Source: Cercospora beticola (lineage: Eukaryota; Ascomycota; Dothideomycetes; Mycosphaerellales; Mycosphaerellaceae). Taken from it: 64,000 nt of DNA. The notes beneath the pieces were generated by a model, which was not told where the DNA came from, ran no database searches, and saw only the letters and a program-made list of their open reading frames with translations. A program made the translations under genes and the position numbers. Where the stretch lies: NCBI RefSeq assembly GCF_033473495.1, contig NC_088943.1:372001-436000 (forward strand). The letters are read 5' to 3'. Shown here piece after piece: positions 11,774-23,326 of the stretch (position 1 is its first letter; each line of letters starts with the position of its first letter).

Positions 11774-13211
11774 ATGAAGTTCACCACCCCCCTTCTCTTG
11801 GCTCCGTTGGCTGCGGCCTTCCCAGCTGCCGTGCTGGAGCAGGCAGCACAGGATCCAGCGCTCGCCGCGCGAGCAGCTGAGATCATGGACATCTCGAAGA
11901 GACAAGAGGGTGCTGGTAGCGCCTCGGCCATCTTCGAGGCCAACCCGACCTTCAGCGAGGACCAGCTCATCGATGTTGGTCCAGGTTCTGGTCACGAGTG
12001 GCAGGCTCCTCGCCAGAACGACCTCCGTGGTCCATGTCCAGGACTGAACGCCTTTGCCAACCATGGCTTCCTTCGTACGCTTTGAGAATGCACGCTTGAT
12101 GAGGCAGAGGCTAACAGTCCACAGCACGAAATGGGTATGCCACCATTCCCCAGTTCATCGATGCCACAACCAAGGTCGTCGGTATGGGCCCACTCCTCGC
12201 CACTTTCCTCGCAGTCCTTGGCGCAAGCATCGACGGCGATGGTACATCGTGGTCGATCCACGGCACCCCACCACTTGGTGTTGGTGGACCACTCGCTCGA
12301 TTCGGCAACGGTATCAGCGGATCACACAACAAGTGAGTCACGGATCAACATAGCGACCTCCTGAGGAAGGGTCAACTAACAATTGATCCAGGTACGAGTC
12401 GGATGCCTCGCCAACCCGATTCGATCTCTACCAATCAGGCAATAACTTCAAGGTCAACATTGCCCAGTTCCAACAGCTCATCGATTTCTCCCCAAGCGGT
12501 TTCGTCGACTTAGAGTCCCTCACAGCTTTCCGATCCCAGCGTTTCGACGATCAAATCGCCAGCAACCAATACTTCTTCAATGGACCCTTCACCGGTGTGC
12601 TCGTGCAGCCCGCAGCGTACACTTTCATCTACCGTTTCATGGCCAATCACTCTGCCGAAGACCCCATTGGCTTCCTTTCCCACGAAGTCCTGCAATCTTG
12701 GTTCGGTATTGAGGGCGAGTCCGGTTCCTACACTGTCAACCCCGGTGGCGAGCGTATCCCAGAGAACTGGTACCGTCGATCTCTCACCACCCCATACGAG
12801 ACCCCCTACTTCCTCGGCGATGCTGCCAACGCCATCCGTCTCCACCCTAAGTTTGCCAGTAAGTTGACATCTCTACATTCTCCCAACTACAAACACTGAC
12901 TTAATCTCCTCTCAGACATCGGAGGTAACACCAACGGCGTCAACACTTTCACCGGCGTCAATGTGAACGACTTCAGCGGCGGCGTCATCAACGGCCAGAA
13001 CCTCCTCGAGGGCAATAACTTTGCCTGCCTCGCCTACCAATTCGCCACTCAAGCTAAGCCAGATCTTCTCGGTGCCCTCGGCGGTCTGACCACCCCATTG
13101 CAAAACCTTCTCGGCCCATTGTCATGCCCACAGCTCCGTACACTTGACGCGCAACTCCTTCAGCAGTTCCCAGGTTACCAGCGCAGCACCAGGGAGGGTA
13201 TTACCAAGTAG
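11774..13211 (+). CDS. Heme-thiolate peroxidase/peroxygenase (chloroperoxidase family), secreted
   Basis: Secreted member of the Peroxidase_2 family (chloroperoxidases and unspecific peroxygenases), which use H2O2 to oxygenate or halogenate organic substrates. Exons 11774-12074, 12125-12332, 12392-12858 and 12916-13211 give 423 residues; all introns are 50-59 bp. A signal peptide covers about residues 1-16. The heme-thiolate motif RGPCPGLNAFANHG gives C88 as the axial ligand. The acid-base motif, normally E-H-D (chloroperoxidase) or E-G-D (long peroxygenases), here reads E172-S173-D174 in KYESDASPTR. The downstream Arg (R179) is kept. The Ser is unusual and may affect chemistry. The length fits a long-type family member. 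Confidence 0.9.
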
Positions 13212-13903
13212 AGGATTTGATGATGTTCCCCAAATGGGATAGAGATGAATGATGAAACCTTCTAAGCGGCTCGAAAATTGAGCGACAGCTTCTTGTACAT
13301 ATTCACAAATTGTACAAAATCATGATTATTGATGATCAATTCTCTTTCAAGCATTTTCTATTTCTATGAGCATAGTATTTCTGAAGCGGGATCTTACACG
13401 AAACAGCAAATTCGACGACCAGAGAATATCCAACAATCGGCGAACACCCCACCCCACGACACAACCTGAAAAGTCCCACAAATATCACGAAATCCTGCTA
13501 CAGCACCATACCAGTCACTCCCCAACACCAACACAGACGCAGCAAAATCACATCGCATAGTCCCAAACAAAGCAACATGCCCAGTGAGCGCAACATACCA
13601 CATGGGGGCACATGGGGACACATGGAAGCACCAATCTGAGATCTGATCACATGAGTTCGCCACACCGAGGCTTATGGAAAATGTGCGAGCGCACGTGCCA
13701 CAAAGACAAGAATTTGCAGAAACAAGAATTTAGGGCTAACAGCAATGTACTAATGTAGCTGTTTGGCTTCGGGTAATATTCTTTTGGGAAAGGTGGAAGT
13801 AGCGATGGTTTATGATTAGTGATATTGGTAGACTTTCGGTGTTCTTTGGCTAGGATGCAGATGTGTTTGAGCTGTGCATGGCTTGGGCGCGATACTACTT
13901 TGC
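13212..13903. other. Spacer with a short minisatellite
   Basis: About 690 bases between two convergent genes. Around 13599-13626 there are three near copies of CACATGGGGA in tandem. The remaining frames are short and not protein-like. Confidence 0.5.
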
Positions 13904-15742
13904 TTAGGTAGTGATCCTTCGGTAGGAGTGTACTTGAGACCTGTCACCCTCATCAGCGACTGGCCTTTTTCGCTTGTTACCAGCACCTTGTCCGATGCTC
14001 AGCTCACTCAGCTCCTGTCGGACCTTCGTGGACAAAGTCACAGGGCGAGAAGGTGCTGCGAGCTTGGTGGCAGCTTGTTGGTCAACACTTAAGTTCCTCA
14101 CGTCCTCCATGAAGTTCTCGAATGAAACGTAGTGTCCGTAGCTCTCGTCGTCTTCCTCGAGATTGTGCTTTCCCGGAAGCGTGTTCCTTCGTTCCCTTGG
14201 ATTGGGCGTCCTGTCAGCTTGGTCTAGAGCTTTTCCCGGGTACTCGGCTTCGGTATCGTCAATGAATACTTCCACGGAGTTTCTTCGATCAGTCTGCTCC
14301 TGTGGAGAATCATAGATATCCATAAAGATGCCAGCCGCTCTCACCCGGTCATCGGACAATCCCAATTCACGAGAGGAATCTCGCTTGCGAGCGATCTTGT
14401 CAATTTCCTCTCGAACCCATTCCGGGAGGTCGGCGGACGGAGCATTCTCGACGAACATCGATTCAACGCTTGAGTCCTCTCCGAATTGGGGACCGCACGT
14501 TTCGCGACCTTGCTCTCCTACCCAGGTGTTATCATTGCGGAGTTCGTGACAGTCGGTGAAGCGTTTCACCCGTTCTCCCACCCATTTGATAATCCACTTT
14601 GGGCCGTTTCGAGGAACAAGAGGGCCTTCGAGTTCCGCCTTGGTACAATTCTGCTCACGCTCAGCCCACCACCGTTCGGAGTGGATATCAGAGAGAAAGC
14701 TTTCTGGGATACGGGTGATCTTGTCGAAATGTCCCACTGCGCTTCGACTGCCGAACGTAGCATCTTCAGCGGAGATATATCTATGAGCGATGTTGTTGGA
14801 AGGCCAATCGATCAGGCTGAGGACCCGTTTATCCTCATCAATTTCTCGGCAGCGAAGCTCATTCTGCCACTCCGGTGAAACATCGATTCTTATGTTTTGA
14901 ATGATGCCACCGAAGATGGCGCTGATCACATCGTGGCCACATTCAGATAGGGTACAGTTTCGAAGGTATGGCTCCGGGCAACGATGTCCCACGCGGGCAG
15001 CCATGAGAGCATGGCCGAAGGTCTCGTGCAGGAGGGTGGTTGCGTTTGCAAGTTGAGCGTTGAGTAGGTTGCGCTCATCTGTGCAAGGCTGCGCTGTTGG
15101 CCCCCACGCCAATGTGATGTGGGATTTGCAGCCATATGAGAAGGCGAGGGGGATGTCATCTGGGAGAGGGCCAATGACGGCCTCGGTCACACCAGAGAAA
15201 TCTTCGGTGTCATCTATGACGCTGAAGCTGACCAAGTTGACTAGCTGCATCATGATTTCTTCTGCTCTGGATCGCATAGCGTCGTCGATGTGTTTCTGCT
15301 TGGGGTAGATCGAGATGTCTTTGGGCTGCCATTCAGGCGTGAAGGTCTGCAACAGACATTTGATCTTTCGTCCTCTCCGAGGCTTTTGAGCATTCGATGC
15401 CGCGTGATAAATATCTCCGTCTACAAGCCCGACAATGTGCTTCTTGAAGGCATCGGTGGTCATGAGCTTGGTTGCAAGTCGGAGGGTGGGTATCAAAAAC
15501 TCCCATTCGTCGTCTGCCCGTTCTTCTGTGAAGTCGGGATCGAAGGTAAACTGTTCGCGGGCGAAGATCGGATGTGGTTCGTTCTGTAAAGGGTCAGTCG
15601 GTGCTTTCACTTCTTCCTCTACGGCGTTGTAGAATTCCGAACAGCAGAAGTTGGAGCATCGCTTACTGATATTCAGTGTCTGCTGAAGCACGCTCGCTGG
15701 AATCTGAGCAGAGCGACGGTGTTCGATTAGTCTTCGGGACAT
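13904..15742 (-). CDS. Zincin-like protein with stretched HExxxH motif, 612 aa
   Basis: Intronless frame of 612 residues with no signal peptide or membrane segment. Residues 237-280 resemble the active region of a fungal putative metallopeptidase family: TTLLHETFGHAL, then EPY (E257), SECGH (E267) and IFGGII. The family pattern is a HExxH helix followed by an E-P-F/Y block and an E-x-G...FGG block. Here the helix reads H239-E240-TFG-H244, one residue longer than canonical HExxH, so zinc binding may be altered or lost. The C-terminal third is acidic, charged and low in hydrophobics, and the extreme C-terminus is basic (NKRKRP), possibly a nuclear signal. The function is unknown. Confidence 0.7.
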   Translation of the reverse strand: MSRRLIEHRRSAQIPASVLQQTLNISKRCSNFCCSEFYNAVEEEVKAPTDPLQNEPHPIFAREQFTFDPDFTEERADDEWEFLIPTLRLATKLMTTDAFKKHIVGLVDGDIYHAASNAQKPRRGRKIKCLLQTFTPEWQPKDISIYPKQKHIDDAMRSRAEEIMMQLVNLVSFSVIDDTEDFSGVTEAVIGPLPDDIPLAFSYGCKSHITLAWGPTAQPCTDERNLLNAQLANATTLLHETFGHALMAARVGHRCPEPYLRNCTLSECGHDVISAIFGGIIQNIRIDVSPEWQNELRCREIDEDKRVLSLIDWPSNNIAHRYISAEDATFGSRSAVGHFDKITRIPESFLSDIHSERWWAEREQNCTKAELEGPLVPRNGPKWIIKWVGERVKRFTDCHELRNDNTWVGEQGRETCGPQFGEDSSVESMFVENAPSADLPEWVREEIDKIARKRDSSRELGLSDDRVRAAGIFMDIYDSPQEQTDRRNSVEVFIDDTEAEYPGKALDQADRTPNPRERRNTLPGKHNLEEDDESYGHYVSFENFMEDVRNLSVDQQAATKLAAPSRPVTLSTKVRQELSELSIGQGAGNKRKRPVADEGDRSQVHSYRRITT

Positions 15743-18700
15743 CGTGGACTTGTGTTGCTGACCAGCAGCAAGAGTCGGCGGAGTGTTGGAAATTAGCGGA
15801 ATCGGAGGATCTGCAGATGTGCTGCGCGTAGTGCGGATAGTGATATGCTTGCACTGTCAGTATTGGGCACAAGAGAACTCTAATACAATCGCACTCACAA
15901 AGCCATTGTGTGCAAAGCTCCATTCGATCTCGTTGTTCTTCACCCGAACAAAAAAAGGCTCCTTTGTTCACAATAATAGCGACCGTTCACAAAGACTTGC
16001 TCAGCCGCCATTTTCGAGCCACTCCCGGGTCTGTATAGCAAGACGATACATTGGGAAATATGCGTATAGTGGGTGATTGAAAGTAGTATAATGATAAGAA
16101 GTCGGATGGAGGGAACACTCCAGCTAAAGAAAGTAGAGATGTCAAAGAGTAATTAAGTGGAAGCTCACAAGACATGTCTAATTCATCCGAGACTAAGGAC
16201 TGCTAACGAGCGTTGGGCTTGGTGCTAGCCACTGCATTCGAGTGCGCCACATGACCAGTTCTTGAATCACTCCTGCGTATTGAGATGAAAGAAAGACATT
16301 ATATCGCATCCGCACTAGCCATGGACAGCAGAATAGAGACCTTGAGGCCCCAGCGCTTCTACATTCTTCGCGACATCAATTGTTTGCCCGCTTTTCTTCG
16401 GTATACGGAAGGGCTTAACTAGGTCGCAGAAGGCAGAGATGCAAGAAGCAAACACATGCTTCAAGCCTGATGCGGATGTACATTTCGCTTTTTGGCGAGA
16501 GCCGGAATCAGCACCAATCAACTAGATTGCAGCGCCTCTCCTGATGTTCTACTGATAAGCAAGAAATTGAGACACAAGATTTGAAATGCGGAGTCAGCTT
16601 TCGATTGTCGCCAGATGTTGCTAAGACCACTCCAATACTCAAGAGACCTGCGATGCGTGGAGTTTGGAATTGCAACTTCCACAGACCCATGTCCCCTCCA
16701 GCTCTTTAATTTCAGCAATAACAGTTAGACACGTAGCATTTTGTGATGTCTCCGCCATTGGAGCATCGACCGCCCGTAGTCGAGCTTGTGTCCGCTATTG
16801 CCATGTTAGCATAGGTCCTGCGTGATAGAGTTGGGCGTGGATGTCACGAACGATGGCATTCGAGCGCACAGTCAGTACTAGTGTCGCAACGGCAACAGTC
16901 ATCTGAAGTCCTGCATTCTCCTGCCCGTTCATTAGTCTTTCGGCGACGCAAGATTGGAATCCTGGCACTGCGTACCTCCTGTGCCCAGTTTGGCCAGAGC
17001 CGGTAAGACAAGAGCAGCCCAGATGCAGTGGAAGGCTAACATTGTCGCAGATGTCTCAGTAGAAGTGAATTTCTTGGGTCAAGGGAGCAGGAACGCGAGG
17101 TGGCTCGTGATGCTGTTAAGAAGGAAGGAGGAGAGGTGGGATTGTCGTTGTTTGTAAAGTCTGAGGACAGTCCCCATTCGGTGAGTGTCTACCGCACTTA
17201 TACTGTGATGATCAGGAGCCATCAAGTTCGAAGCCATGGCACGATGCGCTTAGTTGCAATGAGACTCCCCTGAGAGTGGTCGATACCAGTGTTCTGGATG
17301 CTAGAGTTGCGGGTCCATCCCTTTGCTAGTCGTCGCAGCGGATTCGTAAGTGCCTTGGCGGATACTGCAACACACATTTGCTCCAGGGGGCATAGCTTTA
17401 CACAGACGGACCACTCCCAATGTGACCACACATACGGCAAGAGAATCATCAGCGAGCCACAGCATACCGCGCGTCTGACTCTTGACGCATACGCATACAT
17501 GGTGTACCGCGTTAAGTTTCACTTTGAAGTCGATTTTGTCCATTTCGTCCGACTTTTTCCCCCAACTAGCAACAATGCACAAGCTAGTCTTAGCGGATAG
17601 GCAAGTTCACCGCTCGCAGATCAGTATTTCTCTGGGACGCGGTGGCAACGCCACTGTTTGACATGAACATACAGCATCCCTTCGAGCTGAGGATTGTTGT
17701 CGGGATCTGATTGTGCAACCGAAACACCGCGAATCGGGCACCTCTCGTTGGCGTAATGTAAATGGGCCCATCGCTCTGAAAGTGTTCGGATGGATCCGAT
17801 GGCGCGGTCTCCTGGAAAGAACATGCTAAGAGCGCCCACCGGCAAGCCCTAGGATCTCACCCTTGCCAGATAGGGCTTTGGAAGCCCAGCGAAAAAGCCT
17901 CCCCGACTGGTGAGAGGATATGATGCTAGCAGCACCATCAGGCAGGTCATGAATAGCGATTTCCGAGGAGAGCAGGCCAGCCCCGTCTTTCACGGGGCTC
18001 AGGCTCATTCGAGTATCCTGCGAGTCGATGCATCAGAGTTCGAACCAGAAGGAGATTTGCCAAAGAACGCCGGGGAGGAAGAGAAGAAAGTGATGTGTCT
18101 CGGAACATAGTTAGACCGAAACCGAAGCCTTGGCAGACTTCATCTCCAGGAAACATCTCGGCCAAAACAACGCCTTCTTCCTCATCGCAAAATGCTCTCA
18201 AATCTATCATCGGCCTCGCCATGCCTTGAAATGGATGCCCGTGCGACCATCACCGGCATTCTCGTTCAGGAGATGTCGAAAAGGACAAGTTTTACGACGA
18301 AAGCGAGCCTCCGCCACGTCTATTGCGCAGAGACAAGATATTGCCAGCATGAGACTCACAGACATGCTCAAGGCTGAATTGACGACCGACCTTCGAATCT
18401 CCGTCGCTGGCGCAGACGACTCTGAAGTGGCTTCAGCGGTAGTAAGTCTTCACTCGTTGTGGTGGATTTTGATGGAAACCCCGCGCAGCGACAACGAGCT
18501 CATGCTCTACATATAGATCATGGGAAGAAGAAACCGTAACGCAATACACGTCTGCTGCAAGAACTGAAGCAGGAGATGCAGCTTCAATACAGAAGCATCG
18601 CCCACTGATCAGTCCAAAACGACCAGGATACTAACTCGTGTTCCCGTGAACCTTATTGCAACCATGTTTCATGCTCCGAATGCAACAGCGATTGGCTGAT

Positions 18701-19320
18701 CTGTTATCCCCTCTTCACCGAATGCGTAGAGCTCAGGAATTCATGAGTCGACGATGCGCAGTAACCTGGAAAAGCCAACCTGCATGGTATGTCGTGGCCT
18801 CGAGGACATGGCACGAGTGCCCATATCGAGTTGGATTGAGCCTCCATCTTTGTGCTTGAGCCATGAAGCGAAAGGCCCATCAACGAAGTATGCAGGTAAC
18901 TCGGCGTACCATATCCCATCAGCGTTCCTGAACAGCTGACGTCATCCTCGGGAACAGTTGTGAAACACGAAGCTCTGTCATGGCATCAGCGAAGAGCCGT
19001 GGGAGAACCGGTTCGATCAAGTTGAGTCGCTTCCTGACCGCCGCACTGGGTCATCAATCGTCTGGATGTTTCCACTAACCGAGTCTCGGCGACTGTACCT
19101 GATGCAGCAAGTTGACTGGAGTGCAGAAAGTGGACGACATGCCGTACCGCCTCCGTGGACTTGCAACCGATAGCATTTCCTCGCGACTCATGCGGAACTT
19201 TTACCAGATCATGAGAGTTTCGTCAGAGGGCTACCTCTTGCTGAATACCTGGCAGGTTGGCGGATTCGATGTTCTTCTGCTTTGTAGCTGAACACTGTCT
19301 ATTCCCACCCCACAGACAGG
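15743..19320. other. Long gene-poor region
   Basis: About 3.6 kb with no convincing gene. Frames of 60-130 codons occur on both strands but overlap each other and lack motifs. The 17.6-18.6 kb part has longer frames that could be a decayed gene; I could not find a splice model that joins them. It is likely to hold the upstream region of the nitric oxide synthase gene. Confidence 0.5.
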
Positions 19321-22300
19321 ATGATCCAAACTCATCACACCTCCATGTTTACGTATTCTCGGACTCAGCCGAAAACGTCCTCTACTACGTCTTCTCCTCC
19401 CACTGAGCTTAGCGAGACGAATGACACAGGGTACAATACCGATTCTCGATGCCCATCTTCTTCGTCCAAATCAAGCTTGCAGAACGATGTCGCTGCTGCC
19501 CAGGCAGATGCTCACGAAGCATTCAAGATAATCGATCGTCCTCAGAAAGAAACAGAATCCGAATTTGATCGCATACGAAATGCTTGCCCTGTGCTCCGCT
19601 CGACGGCCTGCGATGAAGACTTTTGTCAAGCGGGACGAATGATCAAGACCAAGGAACCACGAGTCGGACAAGATCGCGACGCCAGCAAGATACAAGAAGA
19701 GGCGTCCGACTTCTTGCAGCAACTGCACAGAGACGGCATCATCGGAACAGAGGAAAAGCTTTCAGCGCGGCGAGATCATGCGTTGCGGGAGTTGCAACAA
19801 TCATCACAACTCGTTCAGCTTTCTGGCAGATTACCCAATGAAGTGGAGGCCAATTCAAAAGGCTCGCCATGTAACCAGAGCATGCTTGCCGGAGGTGTGT
19901 GGTGGCAGGAATTCGAAGAGCTCGAGCATGGACTACGGCTGGCGTGGCAGAACTCCCCAAAATGCATCATGCGAAGTGAGTCGTTTAGCTTGCAACTTTG
20001 CGATCTCCGGCATGTTACAACGTCGCGAGAGATGGGCTCTACGCTGGTCGACAACATGAAGAAGGCTTACAACAATGGAACTATCGCGCCCACAGTATGT
20101 GTCTTTCCGGCACGTCTGCCAGGCCAGCGAGGTCCCATGGTATGGAATGGGCAGTTGTTGTCATTCGCCGGATACAAGGACGACGATGATACGATCCTAG
20201 GCGATCCTGCCAACGTCGCTTTGACGGAAGCAATTATCGAGCTCGGCTGGCAGCCTCCCCAACTTCGCACACAGTGGGATCTCTTACCTCTTGTGACGAT
20301 GGCCGAAGGAGACGAGCCGTGCATCACGAACATCTCTGAAAATGACTTTCCACTTGTCCGGATCAAACACCCAGACTACGAGCTGGCATTCGAAAAGCTC
20401 GGCTTACGCTGGGTAGCAGCGCCAGCGTTGAGCCAGCTTGGCTTCGACATTGGCGGAGTGCAATATACTGCTACGCCTTTCATGGGCTGGTTCATGGATG
20501 CAGAAATTGGTGTTCGTGACCTCGCAGACTCATTTCGATTCAACGTCCTTCCCAAGCTTGTCGTCGCACTGGGATGGGCAGAAGACGAATCCTCGTTCGA
20601 ACGAGCGCCCGAGCACGAAAGACTCGCCAAGCTGTCCAAAGCGCAAGCCGAACTCACATATGCTGTCTGCCACTCCTATCGCGAAGCAGGCGTGATGATG
20701 TCGGATTCATTGACAGCTTCATCGATGTATTGTAACTTTGATGACGAGCATTTGCGCGAGAAAGGCTACCGATTACCTGCCAATCCATACTGGCTAGCTC
20801 CTCCGCAGGGCTCCATTGTACCCATTTGGCATCGCGGTGGTGCGCCGAATTACCAGCCTACTCCGCTAATCTGTAAGCATGTGCAGAATCCGATCAAGGC
20901 GTGGCGGAGAGAGGTGCAGGAAAGAAGTGCTCAAACATCGCTACAACCTCGTGAACGCCATGATTCTTGCTGGACGGACGTCAGCGCTACTGGTCATGCT
21001 GAAGCTAACGAACAGCTTCGGAAAGAGGAGCCCAAGTCTACAGTTCATATACATTATTGCACTGCTGCCAACACTGCGCGGAAGCTGGCTGGCGAACTTC
21101 ACCGGAGACTTTCGAGAACAGCTGGCACCACCTACCACGTTCAAAAGCCCAGGACGCTGAATGAGTTGAGGACAAATACTCTCAGTCGGGACGACACTGT
21201 CTTGATAATTGCAAGCACCACTGGACATGGCGAGATTCCCGCAAATGGTGCAAAGTTCGCGAAGGATCTACAGTCGAGCTCTGATGCTTTGGTCTTCAAT
21301 TTCATGATTTTTGGCAACGGGAGCACGCTGTACCACGATACATATAACGCTGCGGCGAAGCAGATCTACGATATTCTACAGCAGAATGGTGCAAGGCCTC
21401 TCGCCGGTGGCCTCTTCGAAGGAGACACTGCGATCAATGATCCTCCTTGGGAACGTTTCGAAAGATGGGTCGCTGAAGTGGAGAGAGAGCTTTGTGTCTC
21501 GAGTGAAACTGACCGAAGCCGTGCCACTCCTCCAGAAACCGAGATGATGACATCCAGCAAATTCGACATCATGGCTCAGTACAGGCCTGCGAAATTCATG
21601 AAGTGCTCCGGTGAGAAGACTTCTGGTATTCTGCACGTCACGCTTGATGTCAAGGATCTTCACCACGATGCCCTGTCACATGTCACAATTATTCCGCCAA
21701 ATGATGAGAAAGACATCAAACGAGCTTTGAAAGTCCTTCGTCTGTCTGGATGCGAGCGACTTCCAGATTCTGTGGATATGACAACTGCAACGTTTCTCCG
21801 AGACTTTGTGGACTTCGACAGTCCTTTCACAACTTTGGACTGGACGGATCGCCTTGGCCTCTTGGCTTCGAGGAAGGCTCTATTCGAGCGTCTACCTCTT
21901 CGCGACGCACTGCAAGCTATGCCCAGGATACTGACTTCGAGTGTCTTCTTGCGAGACGTTTTCGCTGCAATGCCTCTCAAAGTGCCTCGCACATACTCTA
22001 CAGCTTGCTGTCAAGACTTGCTCAAATCTCGCGGCAGAGGGCATCAGCTGGAGCTATTGGTACAATCGCGGCACCAAGGACTCATGGCAAACTTCTTCAA
22101 AAGTGCATCGCCAGGAACTGCACTGCGAATCAGACACCATGAATCCAAATGGTCGGCACTGCTGGAGGACGGTAGCAGGCCAGTTATCTGCTTTGCGACA
22201 GGAAGTGGTCTGGCACCTATTCGGTCGCTACTCCAGCACCGACTTCATCTCATGCGAGAGTTTTACGCGGACAACGAAGAAGAGGTACAGCCACCCGGCC

Positions 22301-22650
22301 CCATCACATTGATCCTCGGCTTCCGGCCCACAGACACCAACACGATATATTCCGCCATCCAGGAACCTATCGCCGCAGGAGTAGTAGACATGTGCCTGCT
22401 CACACCCTCCAATCCTGCCAAAGTCCGCGCACAAGATCGAATCTTTGAACCTGGAATCCGAGAGCACATGGAGAGGAAGATAGGAAATGAGCAGGCGAGT
22501 GTCTTAGTCTGCGCGAGCTCAGCGGCCGCAGAAGATTTTGAGGCGAATCTGAATGCTTTGATAGGATGCGATGTGCGAACTGCGCTGGATGAGAGATATG
22601 TGAAAGAGGTGTTCTTAACGAGAGGTGCGAAGCCCGACCTTGCAGTCTGA
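19321..22650 (+). CDS. Nitric oxide synthase, full length (oxygenase plus reductase)
   Basis: NO synthase-like enzyme (Arg + NADPH + O2 to citrulline + NO) in one 1109-residue intronless frame. The oxygenase domain spans about residues 90-525. It has a zinc-type CxxxxC (C97, C102); AWQNSPKCIMR with C215 as heme thiolate; REM; VWNGQL and FAGY; LGDPANVALTE; and PFMGWFMDAEIGVRD, whose E395 corresponds to the Arg-binding Glu. Then comes WLAPPQGSIVPIWH. A linker (about 525-570) leads to an FMN flavodoxin domain (STTGHGE), an FAD domain with PRTYS, and an NADP domain (ATGSGLAPIRSLL, then LILGFRP). The reductase follows the order known from animal NOS and P450 reductases. I cannot recognise a calmodulin site with confidence. 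The first 90 residues are Ser/Thr-rich and low complexity. Confidence 0.93.
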   Translation: MIQTHHTSMFTYSRTQPKTSSTTSSPPTELSETNDTGYNTDSRCPSSSSKSSLQNDVAAAQADAHEAFKIIDRPQKETESEFDRIRNACPVLRSTACDEDFCQAGRMIKTKEPRVGQDRDASKIQEEASDFLQQLHRDGIIGTEEKLSARRDHALRELQQSSQLVQLSGRLPNEVEANSKGSPCNQSMLAGGVWWQEFEELEHGLRLAWQNSPKCIMRSESFSLQLCDLRHVTTSREMGSTLVDNMKKAYNNGTIAPTVCVFPARLPGQRGPMVWNGQLLSFAGYKDDDDTILGDPANVALTEAIIELGWQPPQLRTQWDLLPLVTMAEGDEPCITNISENDFPLVRIKHPDYELAFEKLGLRWVAAPALSQLGFDIGGVQYTATPFMGWFMDAEIGVRDLADSFRFNVLPKLVVALGWAEDESSFERAPEHERLAKLSKAQAELTYAVCHSYREAGVMMSDSLTASSMYCNFDDEHLREKGYRLPANPYWLAPPQGSIVPIWHRGGAPNYQPTPLICKHVQNPIKAWRREVQERSAQTSLQPRERHDSCWTDVSATGHAEANEQLRKEEPKSTVHIHYCTAANTARKLAGELHRRLSRTAGTTYHVQKPRTLNELRTNTLSRDDTVLIIASTTGHGEIPANGAKFAKDLQSSSDALVFNFMIFGNGSTLYHDTYNAAAKQIYDILQQNGARPLAGGLFEGDTAINDPPWERFERWVAEVERELCVSSETDRSRATPPETEMMTSSKFDIMAQYRPAKFMKCSGEKTSGILHVTLDVKDLHHDALSHVTIIPPNDEKDIKRALKVLRLSGCERLPDSVDMTTATFLRDFVDFDSPFTTLDWTDRLGLLASRKALFERLPLRDALQAMPRILTSSVFLRDVFAAMPLKVPRTYSTACCQDLLKSRGRGHQLELLVQSRHQGLMANFFKSASPGTALRIRHHESKWSALLEDGSRPVICFATGSGLAPIRSLLQHRLHLMREFYADNEEEVQPPGPITLILGFRPTDTNTIYSAIQEPIAAGVVDMCLLTPSNPAKVRAQDRIFEPGIREHMERKIGNEQASVLVCASSAAAEDFEANLNALIGCDVRTALDERYVKEVFLTRGAKPDLAV

Positions 22651-22912
22651 GAAATGGAAACGACAGAAGACGGCAGCGAGCAAACAGAATCTTCCAAAAA
22701 TGAACGAAAGCTCCAATTCTTTTGAGCGGGAGTTGTTTTCTCCGAGAATCGGCAAAGTCATTGCCTAAGACCAGGCGCAAATTTCAGAAGCGACTGTGAT
22801 TTACTACATATATACGGCATTTCAGGCTTCAGTAATGACCGTCGAGTTCTATTTGGTTCCCACTTCGACACACAAATGAATGGAAGATAAGTCAACCACC
22901 GACCGCACTGTT

Positions 22913-23326
22913 CTACTTCACCTCATAAGCAACCGCAACCTGCAAACCCTCCTCCTCCTCATCAACCCTACCCCTCGCAACAACATTCAACTTCCCCTCA
23001 TTCTCCGGATCATACAAATACTTGTAATCTCCCACGCGGAACTTTTCCTCTTTGCCCGAGGCGTTGGCCCAGAGTTGGAACTGTCGCATTACCTACATCA
23101 GTGACACTTCCATTCCCATCCTGTCGAACGGGATCGGGGAGGAGAGGGCGAGGGGACTCACAGTATCTCCCTTCTTAGCACGATCCTTCAAGTCGACATC
23201 AATGGTCTCGCCAGCGACGAGTTTGGAAGCCAGTGGTTGGCCGGTAGGATTACCATTGAGGCGGGCTTCGAGGTTGAGCTCGTAGCCGGCGTTGCAGGTG
23301 ATGTGAAAGGCGGAGACGTGGGACAT
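22913..23326 (-). CDS. Small conserved-looking beta-rich protein, 114 aa
   Basis: Two exons, 23326-23162 and 23092-22913, with a 69-bp intron (GTGAGT...TAG), give 114 residues. There is no signal peptide. The N-terminal half alternates hydrophobic and polar residues (FHITCNAGYELNLEARLNG), and the second half has FQLWANASGKEEKFRVGDY and an acidic patch before the C-terminus. This looks like a small all-beta domain with ligand-binding loops. Starting at the ATG at 23326 avoids a long irregular upstream extension in the same frame. I do not recognise a named family. Confidence 0.7.

Noticed and set aside
11056..11880. 274-codon plus-strand frame before and into the peroxygenase gene
   Set aside because: It overlaps the TATA box and the first exon of a well-supported gene in another frame and shows no motif except a weak Cys patch.
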